From Asterias rubens (Eukaryota; Echinodermata; Asteroidea; Forcipulatida; Asteriidae), in the NCBI RefSeq assembly GCF_902459465.1, contig NC_047063.1, positions 7,005,343 through 7,069,342 on the forward strand: a DNA stretch of 64,000 nucleotides. Reading direction: 5' to 3'. Numbering within the stretch: the first letter of the stretch is position 1; each line of letters opens with the position of its first letter. The translations under genes were made by a program, and so were the position numbers. The notes under the pieces were generated by a model. It ran no database searches, was not told where the DNA came from, and saw nothing but the letters and a program-made list of their open reading frames with translations. Below, one piece after another: positions 1 through 9,943 of the stretch.

Positions 1-404
1 TTCCGGATCTCCCCATAGACCTTATTGCAGATAGCAAAAATCCGACGTCCCGCAAAGGATTGTGGGAAATATTTTGCACCTCCAGTTATACGGTCGTCAC
101 GTAACGTGTTCTACAAAGTTTTTGTGTAAACAATAAGTTTGTAAACATTGACATTGTTTGTGGTGGACGGTCATGCTTCTGTGGCGGAAGACAGTTTCAC
201 CCACGAATGGGTGTACCTCCATGCTTTATGTCAGATGTGTATTATTAATATAAAAAACTACGACAATAATGCCATCGGACCAGTGTGCTTTGCGACTCAA
301 CGGAAGAAGTACGTACATACGTAGGTAGGCCTAGGTCCATACATGCATGTTTTTTTTACTTTGAATGAACACAAAATAGTTTAATAAAATATCAATAAAG
401 CTTG

Positions 405-445
405 TTGATGATTTAATCATGACCGGGTCATGATTAAATCATCAA
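405..445. repeat. Near-perfect 41-bp palindrome
   Basis: Two 20-bp arms (405-424 and 426-445) are exact reverse complements separated by a single G. The arm reads TTGATGATTTAATCATGACC. No surrounding gene explains it. Confidence 0.9.
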
Positions 446-679
446 GCATGTCAAGCCCAACAAGCTGTAGGCTACAATTTGAGTATTGTATAGGCTAGAT
501 GTTTATTGTATGTGTGATTGGTGGTAGAAACTAAGAAAGAAACATAGGCCTATTCAATTCTATATTCCTCAACTTTTTTTGGAGATATTGATATTATATT
601 CAGAATATAATGACAATATTCTGATAATGATACTGCTCATTAATTAGCTCATAGTCATATTAGTCATGACTGACTTTCA

Positions 680-1140
680 GGGCAGAGTGTTTGGTAATGA
701 TTTCCAAGGCAAAAGATCATTCATAAATACCTCAATCAGTTTCGCTACTGCATTCCTGTTGTGGTGGAGAGCGCTTCACGTGGGGTGGGGGTGTTTAAAG
801 TTAACGAGTGATAAAGACCAGCTGGAGCTGTTTATAACCGGTTGTTTTCGGATATGTTTAGATGCATAATATGCGCTGGTCTTGGTGCTAGATGTTTCAC
901 CATTACGGGCGATGTTGGTGAGTTGGCCGAGCTGGGTGTGAAATCAAAACAAGAAACATCTTGCACCAAGACTAACTATGCACACACCACACAATGCATC
1001 CGAAAACTGTCTTAGTCATTAAAATGCAACACATGTCAGGTCATCAAATAAGATACGTAAAAGAGGAAACAAGGGCTGAACGACCACGACCCTGTCTGTT
1101 TTAAACGCCTTTTTAAGAACTTGTAACCATTCATTTATTC
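680..1140 (+). repeat. Dispersed repeat family B, copy 1
   Basis: The segment starts near 'ataaatacctca', contains 'gaccagctggag' and 'tttataaccggttg', and ends near 'ttttaagaacttg'. The same ordered blocks recur at 6669-7500 and 50606-51120, in reverse at 53330-53515, and partly near 61440-61540. It has no coding potential that I can support. Confidence 0.6.
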
Positions 1141-3369
1141 CCTTAGTTTTTGTCTGCTTTATCTTTCAGATAATTACTTGTGCATCAACATGCTTCGTGA
1201 CAGCACTCATTATTGGAAGCAGTTATTCTCCAAGTTCTGTGTTCACTCCAAAGATGTGATCTGTACTGTTGTTTTGTGGACTCGACCAACCACATCCTAC
1301 TTCTTTTGCTGCAGGAGAGCTCATTGACCATCTTCTGAATTGACTAAAGGCTGTGTGTGTGTGTGTGTGTCTTCATGCTCTTGAGGCCATTTTTGACTGA
1401 TGACACGTAAATTGGCGATGAAAAGATAAATGCTAATTGCAGAGTGAACTGTGACGCAAGCGTTCTGTCGACTGTTGGGCTTTGAAAACACCTAAGGTAT
1501 CGCAAGTGCTTCTTAATATGCCTGTGCGTGGCATCCTGCGGTTGTAGGCTACAATTCTCAGAGAAAGTAGAATAATACAATACAATACAAACAATAACAC
1601 TGTCCAAACGTCCATTTCCACTGTCTTGAAGAGTTTAAAGCTTCATTTATTCTGGTTACTTAAATCATACAATAATACTTCATAATGCAAAGATTTAAAT
1701 AATACCAAGGGTTGCAATTGCAAAGATCTAGAGGGTTGTAGTTAACCGCCTCAGTACAGTCAACATGAACAATACCTGAGACAACCAAGGGTAGATAATA
1801 ATTGAGTGAAGTAAACTGCAATGTAAGTGTTTTTAAGGGGCCATGAAAATACTAAGGGTGTTATAAAGTTAATACTACCAATTTAAATATTTGTAGAAAA
1901 AAATTAAAGGATGGAAATTGTAAATAAAAAAGTGTTTGTAAACAAATATATTGAACAAAAAGTATGACAGGTTTGGATTTATTTTCAGCAAGAGTTAAAT
2001 TATGTGTACCCACAGTTATCAATGAAACCTTTAAACTCTCACCATAAAATTGGTCAAATAATTACAGATGCTGGTTAGATTGTGAACAATTGTTTTCACA
2101 CCAACCCCGGGAGTTAAATTCACAACATGCATGATATAGCATTCACAAACAAGAATTTGTCACAGGTTTTATACATAGCTGCAGTTTTATCATGGCACAG
2201 TCATCTTTAGATTCCATTCCAACCTGTGGGTGTAGCAGATAGTCTGACCCCTCTTCTAGAGTCTTTTTGTGAACAAGGACTCTGACATGCATGACGTGTT
2301 TGCCAAAGGTGGCTGCAGCTTAATAAATATCAATTGTTTTAATGTTGGCTTTGTAAAATCATGAGACAGGTTAATACATTACAAATTGCCTCTGGCAGTA
2401 CTGAACCCATTATTAGTGGGCCCTGAACCACCTGACCACAGTGCCAGTCTACTTACTTGTTAATTTAAATCCAAATTTTGAAGATGCAGAGTTTGCAGAG
2501 AATCACATTTAAGTGCTCATAATACTTCTTCTTTGATGGCAAGGTTTGAAATGACTTTTCACCCACTTAAACTACAAAATGAGACCTATTAGTATAATAA
2601 GTTTAGAATCAGGTTTAACAGATGTACAAATATAGCCTATTATTTATAAAGAATATAAAAGCGAGTTACTGTATAAATAGTCCTCTCAATATGGCTTTTT
2701 ATTAGTCTATCATAACCAAAAATGTATTAATTGGGATAGTTGCCCCCAAAATAATAAAGTTAAATGGTAACAATTTCCAAGTAAAACCAAAAGGATTTAT
2801 TTTTTGAGGATGCCCAATGCAGAATCTATTTTTTTTATTGAATAAATCAAACTTATTTGAAAACAAAAATTTAAAAGAAATTATATTCTTTTTTCAAATT
2901 CCTACCTTAAGAAGGGTTTCGCTCATGTGACCTAGTCCTTGCTTTTCGAATTACAAACCTACAAAAACTCATAGTCTCATATCATATGATAAAATTATAG
3001 ACATAACAAACGTACCAGTATTACAGTACCAGTAGGGTCTAACAATAAAGCTTACAACTTGATGCTTAATGGTACAGTGTACTAAAAGTATCATTTTTGT
3101 AATACATGCACAAAACAAAGCACAAAGTATGTAATTATATTATGCACAGAATCATGTTCGTACAATACGTGTACATCAAACTTGTATAAACTGAACCCTT
3201 GATAAAAAAATGTTTATGCTAGGACTACTTCTAAGTTCTAGAAACTAGAAGTATGCTAGGACCTACACCAGAACCTTGTCGTACTTGTCATGTCATGATC
3301 TACGGTATAACCATGGAGGTAGAAATAGATTTATATTAATAAATATAAATATAAACCACAATTACTTAG
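1141..3369. other. AT-rich non-coding stretch, nothing identified
   Basis: This is the interior of the 17-5809 TIR element upstream of the hAT insertion. It contains a short (tg)n tract near 1350 and short spurious ORFs (for example 1344-1621 minus), but no motif, splice structure or repeat that I recognise. Confidence 0.5.
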
Positions 3370-3377
3370 TCACTTAC

Positions 3378-4909
3378 TAACGTCCGTCGATGTCGGTTTT
3401 TTCCCATTACCGATATATCGAAAATTTAATATCGAGTATACTCGATATATCGAGTATTTCCCGCGCGCAAGATGGAAGCCTAAAACAGCACTTGGTATAC
3501 TCATGGAGGTAGAAATATATATACCATAGACTGACAGTTTAATAGGGTTACATTTCAACCTGTTTTTGTCTGATCCCCCGAACTTGTTTGTAGTCCAAAC
3601 AATTTCAGATTGCGTAGTCCCACCCCGATTATTTCTGGTTTTACAACAAAGTATGATCGCCGCTACCGCTGGCTTGGCCAATTGGTGAACGCTCACCACA
3701 ATTCTCGATTCGTGATTGGCCATGATTGGCCGTCTCAAAATGACACAGAGCCTTTGTGAGTTGCGTGACTCGCCGACATTAAGGTGTCAGTTGCCGATGC
3801 ATTGACGTAGAAGTGTCAATCAAGTTGTCCAAAGGGCGCGCGGACTACCTTTACGGTTGAAAATGGTTGAGATAATCATCGAAAAAAAATCACTAGAAAG
3901 TCCCGCAAAACACAGACCTACCACTCAGCGATCACAATATACAACGCACGCAGCATGCAGTCACATAGTCTCCAATAAAGGCTCGTAGTCTTTTTACTTT
4001 GCATTCTATAACAAAGGCAAGAAACATTGAATGCTAGAACGCCCTCTATTGTCGAAATAACACAGTGCATCACGCGATACCGCCTTGACCAAAGACTGCA
4101 TGTGTCTGCGCATGCTTGGGCAAACGGGTTTTCCCCCCGAATTGCAATAACCATACACGCTGGTGTGCACGCTTAAACCGTACAACAGCATAGTCTTCGC
4201 TGGTACGCACGCAATAGCCACCGACAGCGTGGTCTGCGAAGCATACCTCGGAAATGTTAGCTTGTTTACCGAAAACAACACAACGTGTAGGCTTTATTTG
4301 ACCAAAATGACGCCATTACGATACCTTGGATTTATAGAAAGATTATTTTACTGTATAACGTAAGATTGTTTTCTTCCTTGTTTTGTTTTGTCTTGTTGAT
4401 TCGGGGAAGTTTTTGCGGGGTATTTTTGCAAAGTCAATAATGCTGTGATGAAGACGCATTGATTTTGATCACATGCACAATGGGAAGTTGCATCTTAAAC
4501 AGCCGATAGGCTGGGGCAGCAGCGGCGGTTTCTTCTGAGGTTTTACCGTGCGCTCGCCGCGGGGTCGTGAACTTCTGCGGCGGGCCGGCGGCTGATGGCG
4601 AAAACACAAAGAACATGCAGACATACTTGGTTGTAAAACGTATTTTGTTTAATAGGGCAACTCAAAATGATGAAACTACATAACGACGACGGCTTTTCTA
4701 ATACTCAAACACAGATTTCTTTTAAATAATCGGACACTCTTTTGGTATTTTCGATATCATTTAGGAACATCGAAATTTTCAAAACATGGAAATTTTCGAT
4801 ATATATCGAAAATCCGATATTACGATATGATTATAAAAGTGACATCGGCGATTTCGATGTCAAAAAAATATCGAGTTTTTGAGTATTTTCGATATATCGA
4901 CGGACGTTA
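3378..4909. mobile_element. Non-autonomous hAT-type element
   Basis: Ends are TAACGTCCGTCGAT at 3378 and its reverse complement ATCGACGGACGTTA ending at 4909. The element is flanked by the perfect 8-bp direct repeat TCACTTAC (3370-3377 and 4910-4917). An 8-bp target duplication with short TIRs starting TA is typical of hAT transposons. Subterminal zones (3405-3465 and 4745-4900) are full of CGATATATCG-like palindromes, plausible transposase-binding repeats. The 1,532 bp contain no recognisable transposase; ORFs at 3370-3738, 3918-4281 and 4434-4616 lack hAT motifs. Confidence 0.85.
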
Positions 4910-5157
4910 TCACTTACTTTTGGTCACTTTAATTTTGAACCATATCAGTGGTAGACCTAAAAAGTTGATGGTGTGAGAAATAAGGAAAAAGTATCATCTG
5001 CCACATAAAGTTTTTAAAATGTACAACTACCATGATTGAAAGCTATTCTATTTACGTCCACGTCATTGCTGATTAGTGGCATACAATTACAGATACAATC
5101 GAATCAAGACAATGTAACCATTGTTGGCTTTTATCCATAGAGCTATATCTAGACTCT

Positions 5158-5212
5158 CATTTCTTGTTCCTGGTATAGACTAGAGTCTAGTCTATACCAG
5201 GAATAAGAAATG
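5158..5212. repeat. 55-bp hairpin palindrome
   Basis: Arms of 24 bp (5158-5181 and 5189-5212) pair with one mismatch around a 7-nt centre that is itself part of a palindrome. It lies in non-coding DNA inside the 17-5809 element. Confidence 0.9.
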
Positions 5213-6159
5213 ATTGTATTTTTTGTAAAACAGTCATGACTCGACAGTCCTCGATCATCATGACCTTGGCAATGTTTCTCTGTTTTGTAACAGAAAAAAA
5301 TGTCTTACTTTGTCATGGAGGTCGTCCATGCTTTTGTCGAAGTATTTATCAGCACAAATCGGAGTCACTGGTGGGAAGTTTTGGTTGTTATTTCCGATCC
5401 TTCGAGGGTGACTGATGGTTGCGGGAGGGCCACTGATCCGTGTTGCAACTTCTCGCCATTGACCTTGTCAATGTCAGTCTTCCGACGCCCTACAGACGTA
5501 GACGGGCAAACCTAAAAACAGTAATTTTATCGCGAAAAAATGTCGCCTTTGGAGTTTGTCTTTAACTACTGTGTCTTGGCACATTCACTTTAGCTAAAGA
5601 TTACCTTAGTTCGTCTATGCCAGAACTATTTATTCTATAAATCAGCTCTTTCTCGGTCACTCCTGCCATATCCATTTTGCAAACCGATCGATCGTGTACG
5701 AACGAACGTTGAACGTTGTTTACTTTTTTGAGCGAGGTGCCAAATTTTTCCCACAGTCCTTTGCGCGCACATGCGCAGTTGTTCAAAATTGCTATCTGCA
5801 ATAAGGTCTCAGAGAAACAGAGCGCCCGCTAGCGTTCGTTCATTACAGTGTGTGACCACGCAACACCAATGGTCTAGGAACCTAGACTACCTCGCACGCA
5901 GGAAAATCCCCCTCAATCAGGGTTGGTCGATGGAAGTGGACTGGTGACTGTAAGCGATTTTGGCAGCTGGGGTAAAAAGAGCTGAAATTGTACTCAGGTG
6001 TTTCGCGCTAATGTTCATAATTGTTACACACGCCGTCCACACCAAACACCGATTCACGTTAAATTCCCCATGAGACAATGTCTGTGAGTGAGATAATAAT
6101 GGTCCACAATGAAACAAAGTGTACAAGGTAGGCATAGGGGTTATTAATAGCTTTTTTGC

Positions 6160-6345
6160 TAAAACAATACCCAGGTATGTAACTTGCCCTCACATGTACC
6201 CATTTAATTACCCCTCAGTGGAGAGAAGCAATAAGTTATACACTTAAGTGTCTTGCTCGGGGACACAAGTGCCACGACCGGGATTCGAACCCACACTCTG
6301 TTGAACAGAAGCACTAGAGCGGTGATAGTGTTCCGACTCTATTCC
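6160..6345 (-). mobile_element. tRNA-derived SINE
   Basis: On the minus strand the polymerase III B-box GGTTCGAATCC lies around 6281-6291. It is followed by a 'GTCGTGGCACTTGTGTCC' block and a tail with 'GCTTCTCTCCACTGAGGGGT'. This order is typical of tRNA-derived SINEs in marine deuterostomes. The tRNA-like head is too degenerate to be a functional tRNA gene. Confidence 0.6.
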
Positions 6346-6439
6346 GACTCTATTTGAATTTTGTAAATTCATCACATCTCAATTTTCAACAATAATAATA
6401 GTATTTATTAAAGCCTTTTAGAAATACATTGCTTTAAAA

Positions 6440-6650
6440 TTTGGCTCTTTGAACAATGAATTTGCTTCAACAAAATGGCAGACAGTTCAAGAGGGTATAA
6501 ACAGAAAACCAAACAATTTCCAGGTATATTTATGTGGGTCATTATTTTCTAATTTTTAAACATCTTTCCAACCATATTCATTCTTTCATAGCAATAACTT
6601 TCTAGAGCACAAAACACCAAACCCAGATGATACATGTCCCTTTTGGCATG
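6440..6650 (+). repeat. Foldback repeat family C, partial copy
   Basis: It shares the ordered blocks 'tttgcttcaacaaaatggca', 'aaaccaaacaatttccaggt' and 'catagca...ctttct' with segments at 8215-8446, 8855-9131 and 9362-9560, and has a similar arrangement to the complete foldback at 12463-12825. Non-coding. Confidence 0.6.
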
Positions 6651-6957
6651 TGATGTAATTCAACATTCATAAATACCTCAGACAGTTTTGCTATTCATAT
6701 TGGTGGAGAGCTAGTCACGTGGGGGTGATAGTAGGTTGATAATGACCAGCTGGAGCCGTTTATAACCGGTTGATTTCGTTTAAGCTTGGCTCACAACCTC
6801 GTTCCCAGGGGTGATCGCTCTCTCTGCGCCATTTTAGCCAATGGATACGAGGATGCATTACGCACACAAATGCATATCCCAAAACTGTCATCATAAAAAT
6901 GCACCACACGTACTGAGCTCGACGTCGGAAACAGATAAGTTTTGACATGTTTTGACC

Positions 6958-7111
6958 ATAGACCTTATCGCAAATACCAATGCGCAAGCGCAGACTGTTG
7001 AATGAGGTGCATTGTGGGATAGATATGGATCAAATTTGGATACCAGCAAGACCACAATGCACCTAATTCCAAGCTTTACGCGCGCGCCCCGGTATTTGCG
7101 AAAAGGTCTAT
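6958..7111. mobile_element. 154-bp MITE with ATAGACCTTAT termini
   Basis: The left end ATAGACCTTATCGCAAATACC is mirrored at the right by GGTATTTGCGAAAAGGTCTAT. Much of the interior also pairs ('tgcattgtggg' against 'accacaatgca'). The terminus resembles that of the 17-5809 element, suggesting shared mobilisation. Confidence 0.8.
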
Positions 7112-7402
7112 AGAGTTATATATAAGAACTTGAGGGCGCACTGGTGATGCTGCTTGCACAAACGCGACGGGACCGAAAGATGACAAGCGCGCCATTCTGT
7201 ACGCGCGTTGAATATGAAATACACATTTGAGGTTTCTTTTATTGAACGCTCACGCGGTGCTGTTTGTTCAACTTACAAAATGGCCGCACAAACACACGCT
7301 GTGAGATGGATGTTTTTGTCAACTTAGAAAATGGCCGCCTGCGCGCATGCCAGGGCGTGTGTATAGGCCAGTGCGCCATCTAGTTCTTATATATAACTCT
7401 AT
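7111..7402. mobile_element. 292-bp MITE with TAGAGTTATATATAAGAAC termini
   Basis: The left end TAGAGTTATATATAAGAAC, followed by GGGCGCACTGG, pairs with a right end ending GTTCTTATATATAACTCTA, preceded by CCAGTGCGCC. It abuts the previous MITE end to end. The interior is GC-richer and non-coding. Confidence 0.8.
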
Positions 7403-7682
7403 AGTTTTGACTGAGTTTCCTACTTCATTAAGCCTTTATCGCATGGCCACAACCTTGCCGGTTTTAAACGACCGTTTAAGAACAATTTCAATCACATTGT
7501 TATCAAAACCTTCTTCAAGAGACACATTGCTTTTAGATTTGGCCATTTGGACTATGAAAGCATTTGTTACATGTATGACATGAATCTGGGCCCAATTGAA
7601 TAAACCCTTATAGCAAAACAACTTGCTAAGCACAGAACAATATTGCTTAACAGAAACGGGTTTCCAAACAAAATAACATTAA

Positions 7683-8060
7683 AGGAACATTACAGAATTG
7701 GTTTTGCCAACAAAACAGTTGCTGGCAGTGTACACACTTTATGTAGTCCACCATATATATAAACTGACAAACCTGTAGAAGTTTGAGATCGATCGGCTAT
7801 CTGGGCCACGCGAAAATAGTGAAAAACTGATAACACATTTTGCAATGCATCGACGCCAAAATAAAAAATGAATAAAACGCTCACTGAGTGATAAACTACA
7901 AATGCGAAATTAGATTTTATATTTCTCATCAAATTATGACATTTCAGACAGAAATATTTCAAGGGATGTTTTCTACCGTCATCATCAATAGACCGTGTAA
8001 GTTTTATGTAAATCTGTGATCTTCACGACTTTTGTTTCTTACCAGCTCTGTAACGTTCCT
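7683..8060. mobile_element. MITE flanked by TTAA (piggyBac-like target)
   Basis: Termini AGGAACATTACAGA and its near-complement TCTGTAACGTTCCT are each flanked by TTAA (7679-7682 and 8061-8064). A TTAA target duplication is the hallmark of piggyBac-type transposition. No coding capacity. Confidence 0.75.
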
Positions 8061-8214
8061 TTAAGTTTCACACTGTTGTGACTTAGGTTCCCCCACTCAA
8101 TTATACTTGTATTATCAAAGTAATTTGTCTAAAGTGTTTTCTGTATAACAGCTTTATAAATTTTGGCCCTGGTTGGACACATATGTTTAAAATCACGGGT
8201 ATCAATATTTACAC

Positions 8215-8446
8215 AAACGTGCCTCAAAACTGTGAGGTTTTCCAATTACTCTGTGAACTAAAATAGTCAGCCATTTTGAGGAGTCAAGCATTTGCTTCAA
8301 CAAAATGGCAGAATGTGCTCAAGAGGGTAAACAGAAAACCAAACAATTTCCAGGTAGTGTGGATCAATAAATTTGAAACATATTAACAACCATCTTTTCA
8401 TAGCAGGCACTTTCTAAAGCCACAAACAGCCAACCTGTCCCTTTAA
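8215..8446 (+). repeat. Foldback repeat family C, partial copy
   Basis: It contains 'aaaactgtgaggttttcc', 'gccattttgaggagtc', 'tttgcttcaacaaaatggca' and 'aaaccaaacaatttccaggt' in the family order. Family D follows at once. Confidence 0.6.
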
Positions 8447-8769
8447 AGATACTGGACACTATTGGTAATTGTGAAAGTTTGAGTTTAATTAGTCGTCAAA
8501 GTTGCGAGATAATAATGAAAGAAAAAACACCTTGTCACACGTAGTTGTGTGTATTCAGATGCTTGATTTCGAGACCTCAAATTCTAAATCTGAGGTCTCA
8601 AAATCAAATTTGTGGAAAATTACTTATTTCTCGAAAATTACTTTACTTCAGTGGGAGGCGTTTGTCACAATGTTTTATAGTACCAACAGCTCCCCATTAC
8701 TTGTTACCAAGTAAGGTTTTATGCTAATGATTATTTTGAGAAATTACCCATAGATAGTATCCACTGCCT
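8447..8769 (+). repeat. Dispersed repeat family D with internal palindrome
   Basis: It begins 'agatactggacactattgg' and ends 'atagtatccactgccttt', a weakly inverted pair. The centre (about 8565-8607) is a palindrome built from 'cgagacctcaaattctaaat' and its reverse complement. A second truncated copy lies at 63505-63662. From memory this repeat type is abundant in echinoderm, particularly sea-star, genomes; this is the main taxonomic clue. The short ORFs here are fortuitous. Confidence 0.7.
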
Positions 8770-8854
8770 TTCATGTTATGTAATGCCACATTTTGTTAGT
8801 ATCTGGTTGGAAACATGTTTTGAAAGTAGTGTACAATGTATAATTATTTACACT

Positions 8855-9131
8855 ATCAAAACTGTGGTTTTTTTGGGTTTTACTTTTTTTTTTAGTCAAA
8901 ACTTCCATTTACTTGTGTACTTTTTAAATAGTCTGCCATTTTTAGGAGTCCAGAATTTGCTTCAACAAAATGGCAGACTATGTTACTGCAATTCCATGCA
9001 ATACCATTTCAGGTATATTTGTGAGGATCATTAATTTCTAGTTTAAAACCTACTTGCAACCACATCCATTTCATAGCAAGCACTTTCTAAAGCCAAAAAC
9101 ACCAAATTCAAAACCGAAGTGTCCCTTTAGG
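8855..9131 (+). repeat. Foldback repeat family C, partial copy
   Basis: The blocks 'aaaactgtggtttttttggg', 'gccatttttaggagtccag', 'tttgcttcaacaaaatggca' and 'catagcaagcactttct' appear in the same order as in the other copies. Confidence 0.6.
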
Positions 9132-9361
9132 CGTGTCAGGCAACATTCAGTTGTCAGGCTCAGTACTTGTTATTAAAACTGTCTTGTTGAAAATCATCAC
9201 ATCTCAAACTCAACAATTTCAAAAACAATCAATGATTTCATTTATTTCATCTAAACATTTTGGAGACTTATTTTTGGCTATTTTTTATGACACGGACTTG
9301 GTTGGACAGAATAACTTTTAAAGTAGTTGAATAAAAGTAGTGGATTATAAACTCATGTAGT

Positions 9362-9560
9362 TCAAAACTGTGAGGTTTTCCATTTACTTTTTGAACTAAA
9401 ACGGTTCAACATTTTGAGGAGTCATAAATTTGCTTCAACAAACTGGTGGGTTGTGTTAGTTCATCAACACAAAAAGAAAAACCAAACAATTTCTAGGTAC
9501 AACATAATTGTGTGGATCGTCATTTTCTAATTAAAAAAACCAAACATCTTTCGGATGGCA
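9362..9560 (+). repeat. Foldback repeat family C, partial copy
   Basis: It contains 'aaaactgtgaggttttcc', 'cattttgaggagtcata', 'tttgcttcaacaaa' and 'aaaccaaacaatttctaggt', as in the 8215 and 8855 copies. From 9561 to about 9850 I see nothing except a 19-G tract at 9823-9841. Confidence 0.6.
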
Positions 9561-9852
9561 GTCATTGAAGAGAACCATAATAGGATGTTGACATGTGCTT
9601 TCAGTGATAGATGTTCATCCATGACTGCACTGAGATTTCTGCTTCTGATGAGTGGTTTAACTTTACATCTCCAACTATGATGGAAATGACTTGGCTGTTG
9701 CAAAAATCTTGATGTAAAATAAATCACTGTTTTTGCGGCAATTAGCATCTTGTTCTTGTGAATGTGTATACTGGCCTTCTAGGAAATGTTTTTGGGGGTG
9801 GTACACGATTTTCTTGTTCTTTGGGGGGGGGGGGGGGGGGGCAGGCCAAAGG

Positions 9853-9943
9853 TCTAGACTAATCATTTGGCTGTGCCTACAGAGTCACTCTAGGTTATGA
9901 CTGTACATTGGTGGTGCATGAGACCTTAAATTTGTTTAAGTGT
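9853..9943. repeat. ~90-bp direct repeat, unit 1 (pairs with 10398-10481)
   Basis: It begins 'tctagactaatcatttggct' and ends near 'ccttaaatttgtt'. A copy with few changes occurs 545 bp downstream at 10398-10481. Unit 1 overlaps the stop codon and 3' side of the recombinase pseudogene; unit 2 sits in its last intron. Confidence 0.85.

Larger units (their letters stand above)
17..5809. mobile_element. Large TIR DNA element, non-coding, host of a nested hAT
   Basis: Inverted terminal repeats of about 66-76 bp lie at 17-82 and 5734-5809. Both begin AGACCTTATTGCAGATAGCA read inward and both continue with a GCAAAGGA-TGTGGGA block and GCACCTC, with a small indel between. I see no convincing coding region inside; ORFs at 666-869 and 5300-5515 look random. 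The 1.5 kb hAT-type element at 3378-4909 lies inside it. I could not define a target duplication, so the superfamily is unknown. The 154-bp MITE at 6958-7111 has similar termini and may be a deletion relative. Confidence 0.7.
6669..7500 (+). repeat. Dispersed repeat family B, copy 2, interrupted by two MITEs
   Basis: The left part (6669-6957) has the 'cataaatacctcagacag' and 'gaccagctggag' blocks of the family. The right part (7403-7500) resumes with 'ttgactgagttt' and 'ggttttaaacgaccgtttaag'. Two adjoining MITEs (6958-7111 and 7111-7402) separate the halves. Confidence 0.6.

Noticed and set aside
1344..1621. Overlapping minus-strand ORFs of 87 and 62 aa
   Set aside because: Low-complexity (tg)n end and no conserved pattern; likely random.
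3370..3738. 122-aa minus-strand ORF as a hAT protein
   Set aside because: It crosses the element border and lacks any hAT transposase motif.
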